From Acipenser ruthenus (taxonomy: Eukaryota; Chordata; Actinopteri; Acipenseriformes; Acipenseridae), in assembly GCF_902713425.1 (NCBI RefSeq), contig NC_081242.1, forward strand, positions 1,137,021 to 1,201,020: a stretch of DNA of 64,000 nt, written 5' to 3'. Position numbers and translations under genes: made by a program. Of this stretch, positions 39,135 through 48,195 are shown in pieces. Positions within the stretch are counted from its first letter, which is position 1. Each line of letters starts with the position of its first letter. The notes under the pieces are model-generated. The model was not told the origin of the DNA. It saw only the letters and a program-made list of their open reading frames with translations, and searched no databases.

Positions 39135-39220
39135 GATTGGCCGATTTTTCTCGCGCACTGTTGCCTTAGTAACTGAAGACACGGTATTCTGGGAGATGTA
39201 GTTTTTAGGCCGGAGGTGAG
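39135..39220. promoter_or_regulatory. CCAAT, X-box and ZNF143 composite, promoter-like
   Basis: GATTGG (39135-39140), X-box GTTGCCTTAGTAAC (39160-39173) and a reversed ZNF143-type site (TATTCTGGGAGATGTAGT, 39185-39202) lie within 70 bp. They are followed by CCGGAG|GTGAGG, a good donor for a plus-strand first exon ending at 39215. No downstream plus-strand gene is visible before 48.9 kb. Confidence 0.5.
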
Positions 39221-39402
39221 GCACATATTTCACACATTAGGATCCCAAGCTGAAATATGACCCCCTAACTTTTCATCTCAATGTTTTTCAGGCTGCTGTT
39301 GCAAGGAGGGTTTTTACTGCCCTGACTCGATTTCATTCTTTGTAGAAATAATAATAAATTAAAAAAAAAAACAGCAATTTTATTTGGTTTAGGAATAAAT
39401 AA

Positions 39403-39444
<42 letters not shown>

Positions 39445-39491
39445 TGATCATGTGATTTAAAGGATGTATTTAACATTTAACATTATGGAAT

Positions 39492-39826
39492 TCATAAGAA
39501 CATAAGAAAGTTTCCAAACGAGAGGAGGCCCCATTCGGCCCATCTTGCTCGTTTGGTTGTTAGTAGCTTATTGATCCCAGAATCTCATCAAGCAGCTTCT
39601 TGAAGGATCCCAGGGTGTCAGCTTCAACAACATTACTGGGGAGTTGGTTCCAGACCCTCACAATTCTCTGTGTAAAAAAAGTGCCTCCTATTTTCTGTTC
39701 TGAATGCCCCTTTATCTAATTTGTGACCCCTGGTCCTTGTTTCTTTTTTCAGGTCCCCTGGGTCGACATTGTCAATACCTTTTAGGATTTTGAATGCTTG
39801 AATCAGATCGCCTCGTAATGGTGGAA
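39492..39826 (-). mobile_element. LINE 3'-end fragment (CR1/Rex1-like), minus strand
   Basis: Encodes the end of ORF2 on the minus strand (DLIQAFKILKGIDNVDPGD, then RTRGHKLDKGAFRTENRR). Frame breaks relative to the copy at 55387-55689 occur after VDPGD and near the FFTQRIV region. The 3' UTR is complete to the TTCTTATGTTCTTATG end. Confidence 0.88.
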
Positions 39827-39922
39827 TAGTTAATTTGCATGTGTATGTTCCTGTATTTGTACCTGCGATGATTATGGATTGGGGGGGGGTCACATCAACA
39901 GCAGGGGGGGGTTAAATGTTTA

Positions 39923-40924
39923 TCATCTTTCGCTGTTGGGTGAAACAGCCTCTTGGTGGATTTTCTGATGCTTTTGAAAGCTCTTGAAATACTTGAAGCT
40001 CCGCCCACATTCCGTGCAAGGGTACAGCTCCGCCCCCGAGTGGGTCAGCTGATGCGCTCTGAGGCTACCCGATTGGCTGAAAGTCTTCCCACATTCACCG
40101 CAGCTGTGAGGCTTGACTCCCGTGTGGACAAGCAGGTGGGTCTTCAAACTGCCCAGCCGAATGAAGCGTTTCCCACAGTCCTGGCACGCATGAGCCTTCT
40201 CCCCCGCGTGAGTCCGCCGGTGGGTCCTGAGGCTTCCCAGCCTCCCGAAAGTCTTCCCGCATTCCGGGCAGGGGTGGGGCTTGAGCCCGGAGTGAATCCT
40301 CTGGTGCTGTTTCAGGTTCCCGATCTCCACAAATGCCTTGCCGCACTCTGGGCAGCGGTAGGGCCTTTCGCCGGTGTGGATCCTCATGTGCTTGCGCACG
40401 CTGCCCTGTTCGTTGAACCCTTTCCCGCACTCTCCGCACAGGAAGGGGCGCTCCCCGGTGTGGATCCGTTGGTGGGTGCGGAAGTGCTGGATTTGCCGGA
40501 AGCGTTTGCCGCAGACGGCACACTGGAAGGGTTTTTCCCCCGTGTGGATTTCCTGGTGGACTCGGAAGTGTCTCCGCTGGGTGAAGCTGCTCCCACACTC
40601 CCCGCAGCAGAACGGCCTGGGACCCGCGTGGACCTTCTGGTGCGTTTTTAAGCTGGACAGCTTCTGGAAGGTCTTCTTGCACTCGGAGCAGCGGTGGAAG
40701 CTGGCGGGCGCGTCCCCAGGAGACAGAGGGACCTGGACGGTCAGCTGGGAGGAAGCGGCGTAGTCGTTTTCGACCCGGTCTAGCGGTTCGGGGGGCTCGT
40801 CTTTAATGCGGACCGCCCCCAGGTCCGAACCGGCCGTCTCTTCTGCCACGTGGATAATTCGCAGATCGCTCAGGTCGTTCGCAAACTGGTCAGGTTCCTC
40901 CTGTTTGATGCAACCAGGCTCCAT
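39923..40924 (-). CDS. C2H2 zinc-finger protein ZnfA, 9 fingers
   Basis: 333-residue predicted nuclear DNA-binding protein. The first 76 residues are acidic, with two SUMO-type motifs, IKQE at 6-9 and IKDE at 40-43. Nine C2H2 fingers of 28-residue spacing follow from Cys79 to about residue 323 and end in a short tail. Linkers are TGEKP/TGERP or close variants (HSGLKPH, HTGVKPH). All nine have both Cys and both His. No KRAB, SCAN or BTB domain is encoded in this exon. On the minus strand the ATG is 37 bp after a good acceptor (TTTTTTCAATACAG ending at 40962), so the whole coding sequence is in one exon behind a 5' UTR intron. Target and orthologue are unknown. Cross-hits to any fish C2H2 array are expected, so I give no symbol. 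Confidence 0.88.
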   Translation of the reverse strand: MEPGCIKQEEPDQFANDLSDLRIIHVAEETAGSDLGAVRIKDEPPEPLDRVENDYAASSQLTVQVPLSPGDAPASFHRCSECKKTFQKLSSLKTHQKVHAGPRPFCCGECGSSFTQRRHFRVHQEIHTGEKPFQCAVCGKRFRQIQHFRTHQRIHTGERPFLCGECGKGFNEQGSVRKHMRIHTGERPYRCPECGKAFVEIGNLKQHQRIHSGLKPHPCPECGKTFGRLGSLRTHRRTHAGEKAHACQDCGKRFIRLGSLKTHLLVHTGVKPHSCGECGKTFSQSGSLRAHQLTHSGAELYPCTECGRSFKYFKSFQKHQKIHQEAVSPNSER

Positions 40925-40996
40925 TCTTGATCCGTTGACAGCTCACAATCTTTTTTATAACCTGTATTGAAAAAAAACACAGCTCAGGTCACTTGA

Positions 40997-41236
40997 GGAG
41001 GCTGTGTGGTCCAGTGGTTAAAGAAAAGGGCTTGTAACCAGGAGGTCCACGGTTCAAATCCCACCTCAGCCACTGACTCACTGTGTGACCCTGAGCAAGT
41101 CACTTCACCTCCTTGTGCTCCGTCTTTCGGGTGAGACGTAGTTGTAAGTGACTCTGCAGCTGATGCATAGTTCACACACCCGAGTCTCTGTAAGTGGATA
41201 AAGGCGTCTGCTAAATAAACAAATAATAATAATAAC
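40997..41236 (+). mobile_element. SINE family B1
   Basis: Full head GAGGCTGTGTGGTCCAGTGG through B box GGTTCAAATCCC. The tail is missing CGCCTT in GTAAGT-GGATAAAGGCG. Sits in the inferred 5' UTR intron of ZnfA. Confidence 0.9.
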
Positions 41237-41328
41237 GCTTGCGTAAGTCACACCAAACCTAGGCCCAAGGTTAATATAACTACAATGACAGCAGCGTTGC
41301 TTGTGTTTCAAGACCACAGCATAAAAGA

Positions 41329-41390
41329 ACTACAGCTCCCAGCATCCCTCACCATTGCCGCGGGTGCTGAGGCATGCTGGGAGCTGTAGT
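41329..41390. promoter_or_regulatory. Inverted pair of ZNF143-type sites, likely ZnfA promoter
   Basis: ACTACAGCTCCCAGCATCC (41329-41347) and its inverted partner GCATGCTGGGAGCTGTAGT (41372-41390) flank a CpG-containing loop (GCCGCGGGTG). It lies 400 bp upstream of the ZnfA coding-exon acceptor on the minus strand. ZNF143 sites close to start sites are common in housekeeping and zinc-finger gene promoters. Confidence 0.5.
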
Positions 41391-41625
41391 CCTAGCCAGG
41401 GGGGGGAACTCAATATCTCACGCGTCACGACGCTAGCCTGATGTTTTCCCTAAAATACTCGCTCTCGGGTGTCGCACGATGCGCTCGGTCCCCCTTTTTT
41501 TATTTGCCATTTTTAAATTTAAAATATTTGTTATTTATTATTTTTTTTTGGTTTTGTGGCTTTCTTTATTTTGAGATCCACGGCTACTGTCGTGATCCAG
41601 CGATGGGGGGTACTTAGTAACCCCT

Positions 41626-41999
41626 CTGTACAGAGCCCGCTCCTCCTGCACTAGAAGACTGGCTCTACCTCCTCTACGCTCCCCTGCCTCCAGAGCCCGC
41701 TCCTTCTCCACCCTCGCCCCCGCAGAGGTGGAATGACCTTCCTACAGATGTCAGGACCGCCCAGTCCCTGACCACCTTCCAGCGCCTCCTCAAGACTCAC
41801 CTCTTCAGACAGCACCTGTAGAACTCCTCTTTTTCCCCCTGGGACACTTTATCACTCTTCCTTAAATGCGCTTTACTTGCTCTTATCTGCCCCCTATTTT
41901 ACTGCATTTAATCCTGTACTTCAGAGTACTGTAATCTGTCACAAGTGTTATTTAATCTGTAGTATTTTGTATTTAATTATATCCTGATGGAACTATCAC

Positions 42000-42033
<34 letters not shown>

Positions 42034-42448
42034 TATTTCTTAGCAGACGCGACTTACAATTGTTACAAGATATCACATTATACATTATTTCACATTATAC
42101 AGATATCGCATTATTTTTACATACAATTCCCCATTTATACAGTTGGGTTTTTACTGGAGCAATCTAGGTAAAGTACCTTGCTCAAGGGTACAGCAGCAGT
42201 GTCCCCCCCACCTGGGATTGAACCCACGACCCTCCGGTCAAGAGTCCAGAGCCCCTAAACACTACTCCACACTGCTGCTGTTATCTGCTCTGTTATTGAA
42301 TCGTATTTTGTCATGTACTTGTACTTGCTAGAACTGAAGTCATTTTAATTTATCTTGCTCTTAATTAATACTTGTACTGTGATTCTTGAAATGTATTTTT
42401 TGTTTATGACTGTAAGTCGCCCTAGATAAGGGCGTCTGCTAAGAAATA

Positions 42449-42497
<49 letters not shown>
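41626..42497 (+). mobile_element. L2-type LINE 3' end, with a SINE A inserted
   Basis: Frame at 41725-41823 encodes RWNDLPTDVRTAQSLTTFQ then RLLKTHLFRQHL and a stop, the typical L2-clade ORF2 C-terminus. A 3' UTR follows, is interrupted by a reversed SINE A at 42002-42283, resumes at GTTATCTGCTCTG, and ends with GACTGTAAGTCGCCCTAGAT, AAGGGCGTCTGCTAAGAAAT and AAT repeats. This tail is the SINE A tail. The 5' part of the LINE is absent. Confidence 0.88.
42002..42283 (-). mobile_element. SINE family A nested in the L2 3' UTR
   Basis: Minus-strand SINE with a 12-bp loss in the tail (GCAGACGCGACTTACAATTG) and a partial duplication of the ATCACATTAT stretch. The short flank CTGTTA on both sides may be the target duplication. 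Confidence 0.88.
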
Positions 42498-42498
<1 letters not shown>

Positions 42499-42524
42499 AA
42501 TATAATTGATATATGATATATGAT

Positions 42525-42748
42525 AGCAGCAGTGTGGAGTAGTGGTCAGGGCTCTGGACTCTTGACCGGAGGGTCGTGGGTTCAATCCCAGGTGGGGGGA
42601 CACTGCTGCTGTACCCTTGAGCAAGGTACTTTACCTAGATTGCTCCAGTAAAAACCCAACTGTATAAATGGGGAATTGTATGTAAAAATAATGTGATATC
42701 TTGTAACAATTGTAAGTCGCCCTGGATAAGGGCGTCTGCTAAGAAATA

Positions 42749-42788
<40 letters not shown>
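42525..42788 (+). mobile_element. SINE family A, full-length
   Basis: Complete copy, starting GCAGCAGTGTGGAGTAGTGG, only about 30 bp after the L2 tail. AAT tail to 42788, with another AAT run at 42844-42907. Confidence 0.9.
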
Positions 42789-42791
<3 letters not shown>

Positions 42792-42842
42792 CAGAATGCA
42801 GTGTCCTGACAGGATCGGAATAGGAGTCTGATTCCTATACCT

Positions 42843-42891
<49 letters not shown>

Positions 42892-42917
42892 TTAATAATA
42901 ATAATAATATCATCACA

Positions 42918-43073
42918 GGGCTGGGAATGAGGCTCCCGCTGCACAGCAGTGTGATCCAGTCCTGGTTTCACTAGGAGTTTAATAAGACACACCTGAGCTT
43001 GTTAGCGAGACACACTGGGGGGCTGATCAAGCTGGTAGTAAAACCTGGAATGGATCACACTGCTGTGAAATGT
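42918..43073. mobile_element. MITE-P copy
   Basis: Starts CAGGGCTGGGAATGAGGCTC. The right end stops at CACACTGCTGTG, so about 30 bp of the terminal arm are lost. Confidence 0.85.
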
Positions 43074-43143
43074 AAAGACAGATTTGCTCTGGTACGTATA
43101 ATTTAAAATGTATTTTGAATTATATACGACTACCCTTGATATA

Positions 43144-43181
<38 letters not shown>

Positions 43182-43547
43182 ATATATTTATATATAATAT
43201 ATCTCTGACAGTTATGTGTAGCGTCCCAGCGTAAACTCGAGATGAAAAACGCTACAGAACAAGTTTAAAGAAACATAATTTATAAATAAGGTAAAACAAA
43301 CAAAAAAATAACATATACGAAAATATAAATATATTCTTCTTTAACTTACCAACTTCATGTGCCGTCTTAGTAAACCATTTCAAAAAAAAATTTCAAAATA
43401 CACAAAATGGTCAACGACGCTGATTCAGCACTGGAACTTCCGCCCGTACCGAAGCGGTGCACTGTGGGAAACCAGGTATCTCCGCCCTCATGAATATTCA
43501 TGAGCAGTCAAAACGGGGGCGTGGTTTGGTAGGCGGTAGATTAAGCC

Positions 43548-43599
<52 letters not shown>

Positions 43600-43680
43600 G
43601 CAATCTCTAATACTGTCCCGCATTTAATTCTAGTATGACTATAATGAAGAAGGGTAGGAAAATGATGTCACAAGTGCTGT
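43074..43680. other. Spacer with TG/TA runs and a CpG-rich patch
   Basis: TG then TA runs at 43143-43200. An ATT run at 43551-43599. Between them (43430-43530) is a CpG-richer patch with the 18-bp perfect palindrome CTCATGAATATTCATGAG at 43487-43504 and a GGGGGCGTGG GC box. It is promoter-like, but no gene is attached. Confidence 0.45.
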
Positions 43681-44410
43681 GCTGATGGAGCAGAGAGAGA
43701 GAAAGGGAGGCTCTTATACTCTCTGAACAGCCTCCCTCTGTGCTGGTGGAGCAAAGAAAGAGAAAGGGAGGCTCTTACACTCTCTCAACAGCCTCCCTCT
43801 GCTTTGTGCTGGTGGAGCAGAGAAACAGAAAGGGAGGCTCTTATACTCTCTGAACAGCCTCCCTCTGCTCTGTGCTGATGGAGCAGAGAGAGAGAAAGGG
43901 AGGCTGTTATACTCTCTGAACAGCCTCTCTCTGTGCTGGTGGAGCAAAGAAAGAGAAAGGGAGGCTCTTACACTCTCTCAACAGCCTCCCTCTGCTCTGT
44001 GCTGGTGGAGCAGAGAAATGGAGGCTCTTATACTCTCTGAACAGCCTCCCTCTGCTCTGTGCTGGTGAACCAAAGAAAGGGAGGCTGTTATACTCTCTGA
44101 ACAGCCTCCCTCTGCTCTGTGCTGATGGAGCAGAGAGAGAGAAAGGGAGGCTGTTATACTCTCTGAACAGCCTCTCTCTGTGCTGGTGGAGCAAAGAAAG
44201 AGAAAGGGAGGCTCTTACACTCTCTCAACAGCCTCCCTCTGCTCTGTGCTGGTGGAGCAGAGAAATGGAGGCTCTTATACTCTCTGAACAGCCTCCCTCT
44301 GCTCTGTGCTGGTGAACCAAAGAAAGGGAGGCTCTTATACTCTCTGAACAGCCTCCCTCTGCTCTGTCCTGGTGGAGCAGAGAAAGAGAAAGGGAGGCTC
44401 TTATACTCTC
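43681..44410. repeat. 54-66-bp satellite with 247-bp higher-order period
   Basis: Unit GCTGGTGGAGCAGAGAAAGA, then AAAGGGAGGCTCTTATACTC and TCTGAACAGCCTCCCTCTGC. GCTGATGGAGCAGAGAGAGA recurs at 43681, 43874 and 44121. The four-unit block 43874-44120 is duplicated almost exactly at 44121-44367. Confidence 0.93.
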
Positions 44411-44624
44411 TCCCTCTGCTTTGGTCTGCTTATGCATGGTCGTTTTTCAAACACGCACACTGACATTTAGACAAAACCACAATGCAAAATTAACTTGGAT
44501 GAAGGAGACACGTGGTAAAGATAGATTTTTTATTCATATAACATCTGGAAGCCATAACCAGACACGTACAGTACATGCAACCACAAAAAACCCTTACTGT
44601 ATTATCATCATTATCATTATTATT

Positions 44625-44856
44625 AATATTTATTTCTTAGCAGACGCCCTTATCCAGGGCGACTTACAATTGTTACAAGATATCACATTATTTTTACATA
44701 CAATTCCCCATTTATACAGTTGGGTTTTTACTGAAGCAATCTAGGTAAAGTACCTTGCTCAAGGGTACAGCAGCAGCGTCCCCCCCACCTGGGATTGAAC
44801 CCACGACCCTCCGGTCAAGAGTCCAGAGCCCTGACCACTACTCCACACTGCTGCCC
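44625..44856 (-). mobile_element. SINE family A, minus strand, full-length
   Basis: Complete copy from the reversed tail (TTATTTCTTAGCAGACGCCC) to the head (CTCCACACTGCTGCCC). Confidence 0.91.
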
Positions 44857-45139
44857 TTCCTGTAACGCAACACAGCCAACAAATCCTATAGCACACACTC
44901 GCAACTATTGACAAAGAACGTCTATGGATTTTTTTTAAAATTTAGAATCTATGATTTTTTACTTCCAATTTGGAATGACTAATTATTATCACGATGATCG
45001 TTTTTCCAGCGAAGACTGTCTGCCTCTCACAAACAGGATTTGAACTTGCAGTCTGTGGTTGTATGACACACCCTGCACGCCACACAGCAGGTGAGCATGA
45101 AAATGTATGTTTAATCTAAGCTAAGTATTACAATGTAGA

Positions 45140-45752
45140 TGATAATATTAATAATACTAGACTTCATTGAGGGGAGCTCTGAACCCCAGGACTGGGTGCA
45201 GCAGCAGCAGCAGCAGCAGGGCTAGTGTGAGTTTGTAACCCTGCTCAAACTCCTGGCTCCTGATCATTTCAATATTAATAATACTAGACTTCATTGAGGG
45301 GAGCTCTGAACCCCAGGACTGGGTGCAGCAGCAGCAGCAGCAGCAGGGCTAGTGTGAGTTTGTAACCCTGCTCAAACTCCTGGCTCCTGATCATTTCAAT
45401 ATTAATAATAATAATACTAGACTTCATTGAGGGGAGCTCTGAACCCCAGGACTGGGTGCAGCAGCAGCAGCAGCAGCAGGGCTAGTGTGAGTTTGTAACC
45501 CTGCTCAAACTCCTGGCTCCTGATCATTTCAATATTAATAATACTAGACTTCATTGAGGGGAGCTCTGAACCCCAGGACTGGGTGCAGCAGCAGCAGCAG
45601 CAACAGCAGGGCTAGTGTGAGTTTGTAACCCTGCTCAAACTCCTGGCTCCTGATCATTTCAATATTAATAATAATAATACTAGACTTCATTGAGGGGAGC
45701 TCTGAACCCCGGGACTGGGTGCAGCAGCAGCAGCAGCAGCAGGGCTAGTGTG
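45140..45752. repeat. 127-136-bp tandem repeat with CAG tracts, 5 copies
   Basis: GACTTCATTGAGGGGAGCTC recurs at 45160, 45287, 45420, 45547 and 45683. Steps alternate 127 and 133-136 bp, so the unit is a dimer of about 260 bp. Each unit has a GCA/CAG run of 6-7 repeats. It lies 25 bp beyond the ZnfB stop codon, inside its presumed 3' UTR. Confidence 0.94.
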
Positions 45753-45776
45753 AGTTTCTAACCTCCCCTCTCTCTC

Positions 45777-46526
45777 TCACATCATCTTCCTCTGCGTGAT
45801 CTGAAGCTGCAGCTCTCTGACGTGGATCTGCCGATGCTTGTTCAACTCTCCTAACTGATTACACGTCTTCCCGCATTCTGAGCAGTGGTAGGGCTTCGTA
45901 CCCGTGTGAATGCGCTGGTGGCGCTTGAAGTTCCCCAGGTGGTTGAAACCCTTCCCGCACTCGGCACAGTTGTACGGTTTCTCCCCCGTGTGGACCGGAC
46001 CGTGCTTCTTGAGATCGCCCAGCTGAGTGAAGCTCTTGCCACACTCGGCGCAGCGGTACGGTCTCTCCCCAGTGTGACACTGCTGGTGAACTTTCAAACT
46101 GCCATGATGCTTGAAGCTCTGGTCGCACTGCGTGCAGCAGTACGGTTTCTCTCCCGTGTGAAGGCGCCCGTGTTTTTTCAGGTCCCCCTGCTGGTTGAAG
46201 CTCCGGTCGCACTGCGGGCAGCGGTACGGTTTTTCGCCCGTGTGAATCAGACGGTGGCGTTTGAGGTTCACTAACTGGCTGAAAGTTTTGGGGCATTCGG
46301 AGCAGCGGTACGCTTTTACTCCAGAGTGAGTCTGCTGGTGTCTTTTAAGACCGCTGGCATCGCTGAAACTCTTGCCACATTCGTAACAGCGGTGGCGTTT
46401 CTCCGTCGCCTGGCAACGGCGCCGTTTTTTCGGGCGTACCTCTGGACACGGTTTGGGGCAAGCTTCTGGCACGCTGTCCAGGGACCCGGTTTCGGGTTCG
46501 CCTCCTTTAATGGGAGCAGCATCCAT
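45777..46526 (-). CDS. C2H2 zinc-finger protein ZnfB, 7 fingers
   Basis: 249-residue predicted nuclear DNA-binding protein. The short N-terminus has IK at residues 6-7, in the place of the VKEE motif of its neighbours but without the acidic partner (IKGGE). A basic PKKRRR at about 32-37 is a likely nuclear import signal. Seven fingers run from Cys47 to about His235. Finger 7 has Cys instead of the core Phe (GKTCNQLG), which may weaken its fold. Linkers are mostly TGEKPY/TGERPY. Helices with [16 protein letters not shown] and QLGELNKH suggest internal duplication. The ATG lies 44 bp after a polypyrimidine acceptor (TTTCTTTCTTTCAG, minus strand, ending at 46571). It is divergent from ZnfC (50360), and a CpG-rich stretch between them may serve both. 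Confidence 0.87.
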   Translation of the reverse strand: MDAAPIKGGEPETGSLDSVPEACPKPCPEVRPKKRRRCQATEKRHRCYECGKSFSDASGLKRHQQTHSGVKAYRCSECPKTFSQLVNLKRHRLIHTGEKPYRCPQCDRSFNQQGDLKKHGRLHTGEKPYCCTQCDQSFKHHGSLKVHQQCHTGERPYRCAECGKSFTQLGDLKKHGPVHTGEKPYNCAECGKGFNHLGNFKRHQRIHTGTKPYHCSECGKTCNQLGELNKHRQIHVRELQLQITQRKMM

Positions 46527-46616
46527 TACTGAGAGGACCAGGGTTAGCTAAGTGACTTCAGTGAAGCTATCTGAAAGAAAGAAAAAAAAAAAAAAAAAAC
46601 ATTTTTTTATACAATT

Positions 46617-46788
46617 CCAGGGACTCCCGCTGCACAGCACTGTGATCCGTTCCTGGTTTCACTAGGAGTTTCATAATCAGACACACCTGAGCTTGTTAGC
46701 TAGACACACTGGGAGGCTGATCAAGCTGGTAGCAAAACCTGGAATGGATCACACTGCTGTGCAATAGGAGTCTGATTCCCATCCCTCC
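46617..46788. mobile_element. MITE-P copy, left end trimmed
   Basis: Starts at GGGACTCCCGCTGCACAGCA, ends ATTCCCATCCCTCC. Followed 25 bp later by an inverted partial copy. Confidence 0.85.
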
Positions 46789-46812
46789 AATAATAATGTT
46801 GGTTATCATCAC

Positions 46813-46879
46813 AGGGATGGGAATCAGACTCCTGTTCCACAGCAGTGTGATCCATTCCAGGTTTTACTACCAGCTTGAT
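46813..46879. mobile_element. MITE-P, inverted half copy
   Basis: CAGGGATGGGAATCAGACTC to CCAGCTTGATTAGACAC. Cut off where the next palindromic element begins. Confidence 0.75.
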
Positions 46880-47072
46880 TAGACACTGGTGTGGCTCGGG
46901 GCTGGTTTACCGTTCAGAGTTAATTAATTAAGAAACGGCTGTTTGGGGTTTGTGATGATCGATCGCTAGTCTTAAAGACGCTGAGGACAGCAGCGACCCA
47001 CACAAACCCAAGCAGCTGTTTCTTAATTCACTATGAACTGGTAAATCAGCCCCTAATCCACACCAGAGACCC
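46880..47072. mobile_element. Second palindromic MITE family
   Basis: Arms of about 80 bp: left CTGGTGTGGCTCGGGGCTGG then TTAAGAAACGGCTGTTTGGG. The right arm, reversed, reads CTGGTGTGGATTAGGGGCTG then TTAAGAAACAGCTGCTTGGG. No coding capacity. It may have inserted into, or joined, the MITE-P half copy. Confidence 0.7.
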
Positions 47073-47381
47073 TCGCCCGATTGTCAGCCCCCGATAATCC
47101 TCTAATCGGTTAGTGCGGCTCAAGTTGTTGTCCTGTGCTAACGACTGTAGTCAATGCCGGTGTGCCCTCAGGATTTGCAATTTCTTACAAGTATAGACGT
47201 CCTAATTCGCTACCTTATCAAAAATTGCCACCTCTGTTTATGCTATGCGTTAACAAAAAGTATTAAATACTGACACGTCATTAAAAAAAAATGACTACTA
47301 CAACACAACACGATGCCAAATCTGTTTTTGCTGAAACTAACGAAACTGTGGCACCTTGCCACGAAATTCAGTCTATAACTG
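47073..47381. other. Unique spacer
   Basis: No gene or element recognised. Confidence 0.35.
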
Positions 47382-47777
47382 TGTAACAATTTTTTTTTTT
47401 TTTTTGGTTCCTGGGTAGTAAGTGTTATTTCCTAATTACATTAGACTACATTTGGGGGCTGATTCGTGAAAGAGATTTACAGTATAATCGTAAATCTCGA
47501 AAAAACTACTCACTTCTAAATCTTTTGTAGTCATTTTTGTATTACTTTAGTATAAATACATGTTAATCTGGATTCATATGTTGTTTTTTTCTGACTTTAT
47601 GTGAACGAAAACACACAAATTCGCCCGTTTTCTCATTGGAAATAGGTAAATTTCAAAATATCACTGTCCTGGTCACAAAAGCAAAGTTTGTGGGGAATAA
47701 TAGCCATTTTCTATACTTTTGAGGCATAAGCAATTAGGAAATAACACTTACTACCCAGGAACAAAAATTGTGTTACA
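47382..47777. mobile_element. Non-autonomous DNA element with 45-bp inverted ends
   Basis: Left end TAACAATTTTT...GGTTCCTGGGTAGTAAGTGT and right end ACACTTACTACCCAGGAACA then AAAATTGTGTTA are inverted copies. The interior contains CATATGAATCC-related and GTGACCAGGACAG-related blocks (on the minus strand for the first). About 396 bp, non-coding. I could not assign a family. Confidence 0.65.
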
Positions 47778-47959
47778 TAGTGTAATCGAAGAACCGGGGA
47801 AAAACTGATATAAAATTTCAGCCACTGTCATTATAGTCTGCAGTTCAACGGGTGTGTGTGTGTGTTTATCGACAAAGTAATATCCATGAACCGTGAAGCT
47901 ATTATAGATGTATTTATTACAGACAATACAACTAGACGTAAATTATTGCAGCTATTATG

Positions 47960-48195
47960 GCAGCAGTGTGGCGTAGTGGTTAGGGATCTGGACCGGAGGG
48001 TCGTGGGTTCAATCCCAGGTGGGGGGGACACTGCTGCTGTACCCTTGAGCAAGGTACTTTACCTAGATTGCTCCAGTAAAAACCCAACTGTATAAATGGG
48101 GAATTGTATGTAAAAACAATGTGTTATCTTGTAACGATTGTAAGTCGCCCTGGATAAGGGCGTCTGCTAAGAAATAAATGATAATGATAATGATA
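47960..48195 (+). mobile_element. SINE family A
   Basis: Full length except for a loss of ACTCTTG in the head (GGATCTGGACCGGAGGGTCG). The tail microsatellite is ATGATA. Confidence 0.89.

Noticed and set aside
40095-40682. Second-frame open readings across the zinc-finger genes
   Set aside because: Shadow frames caused by the 84-bp periodicity and high GC of finger arrays. Finger ligands occur in only one frame.
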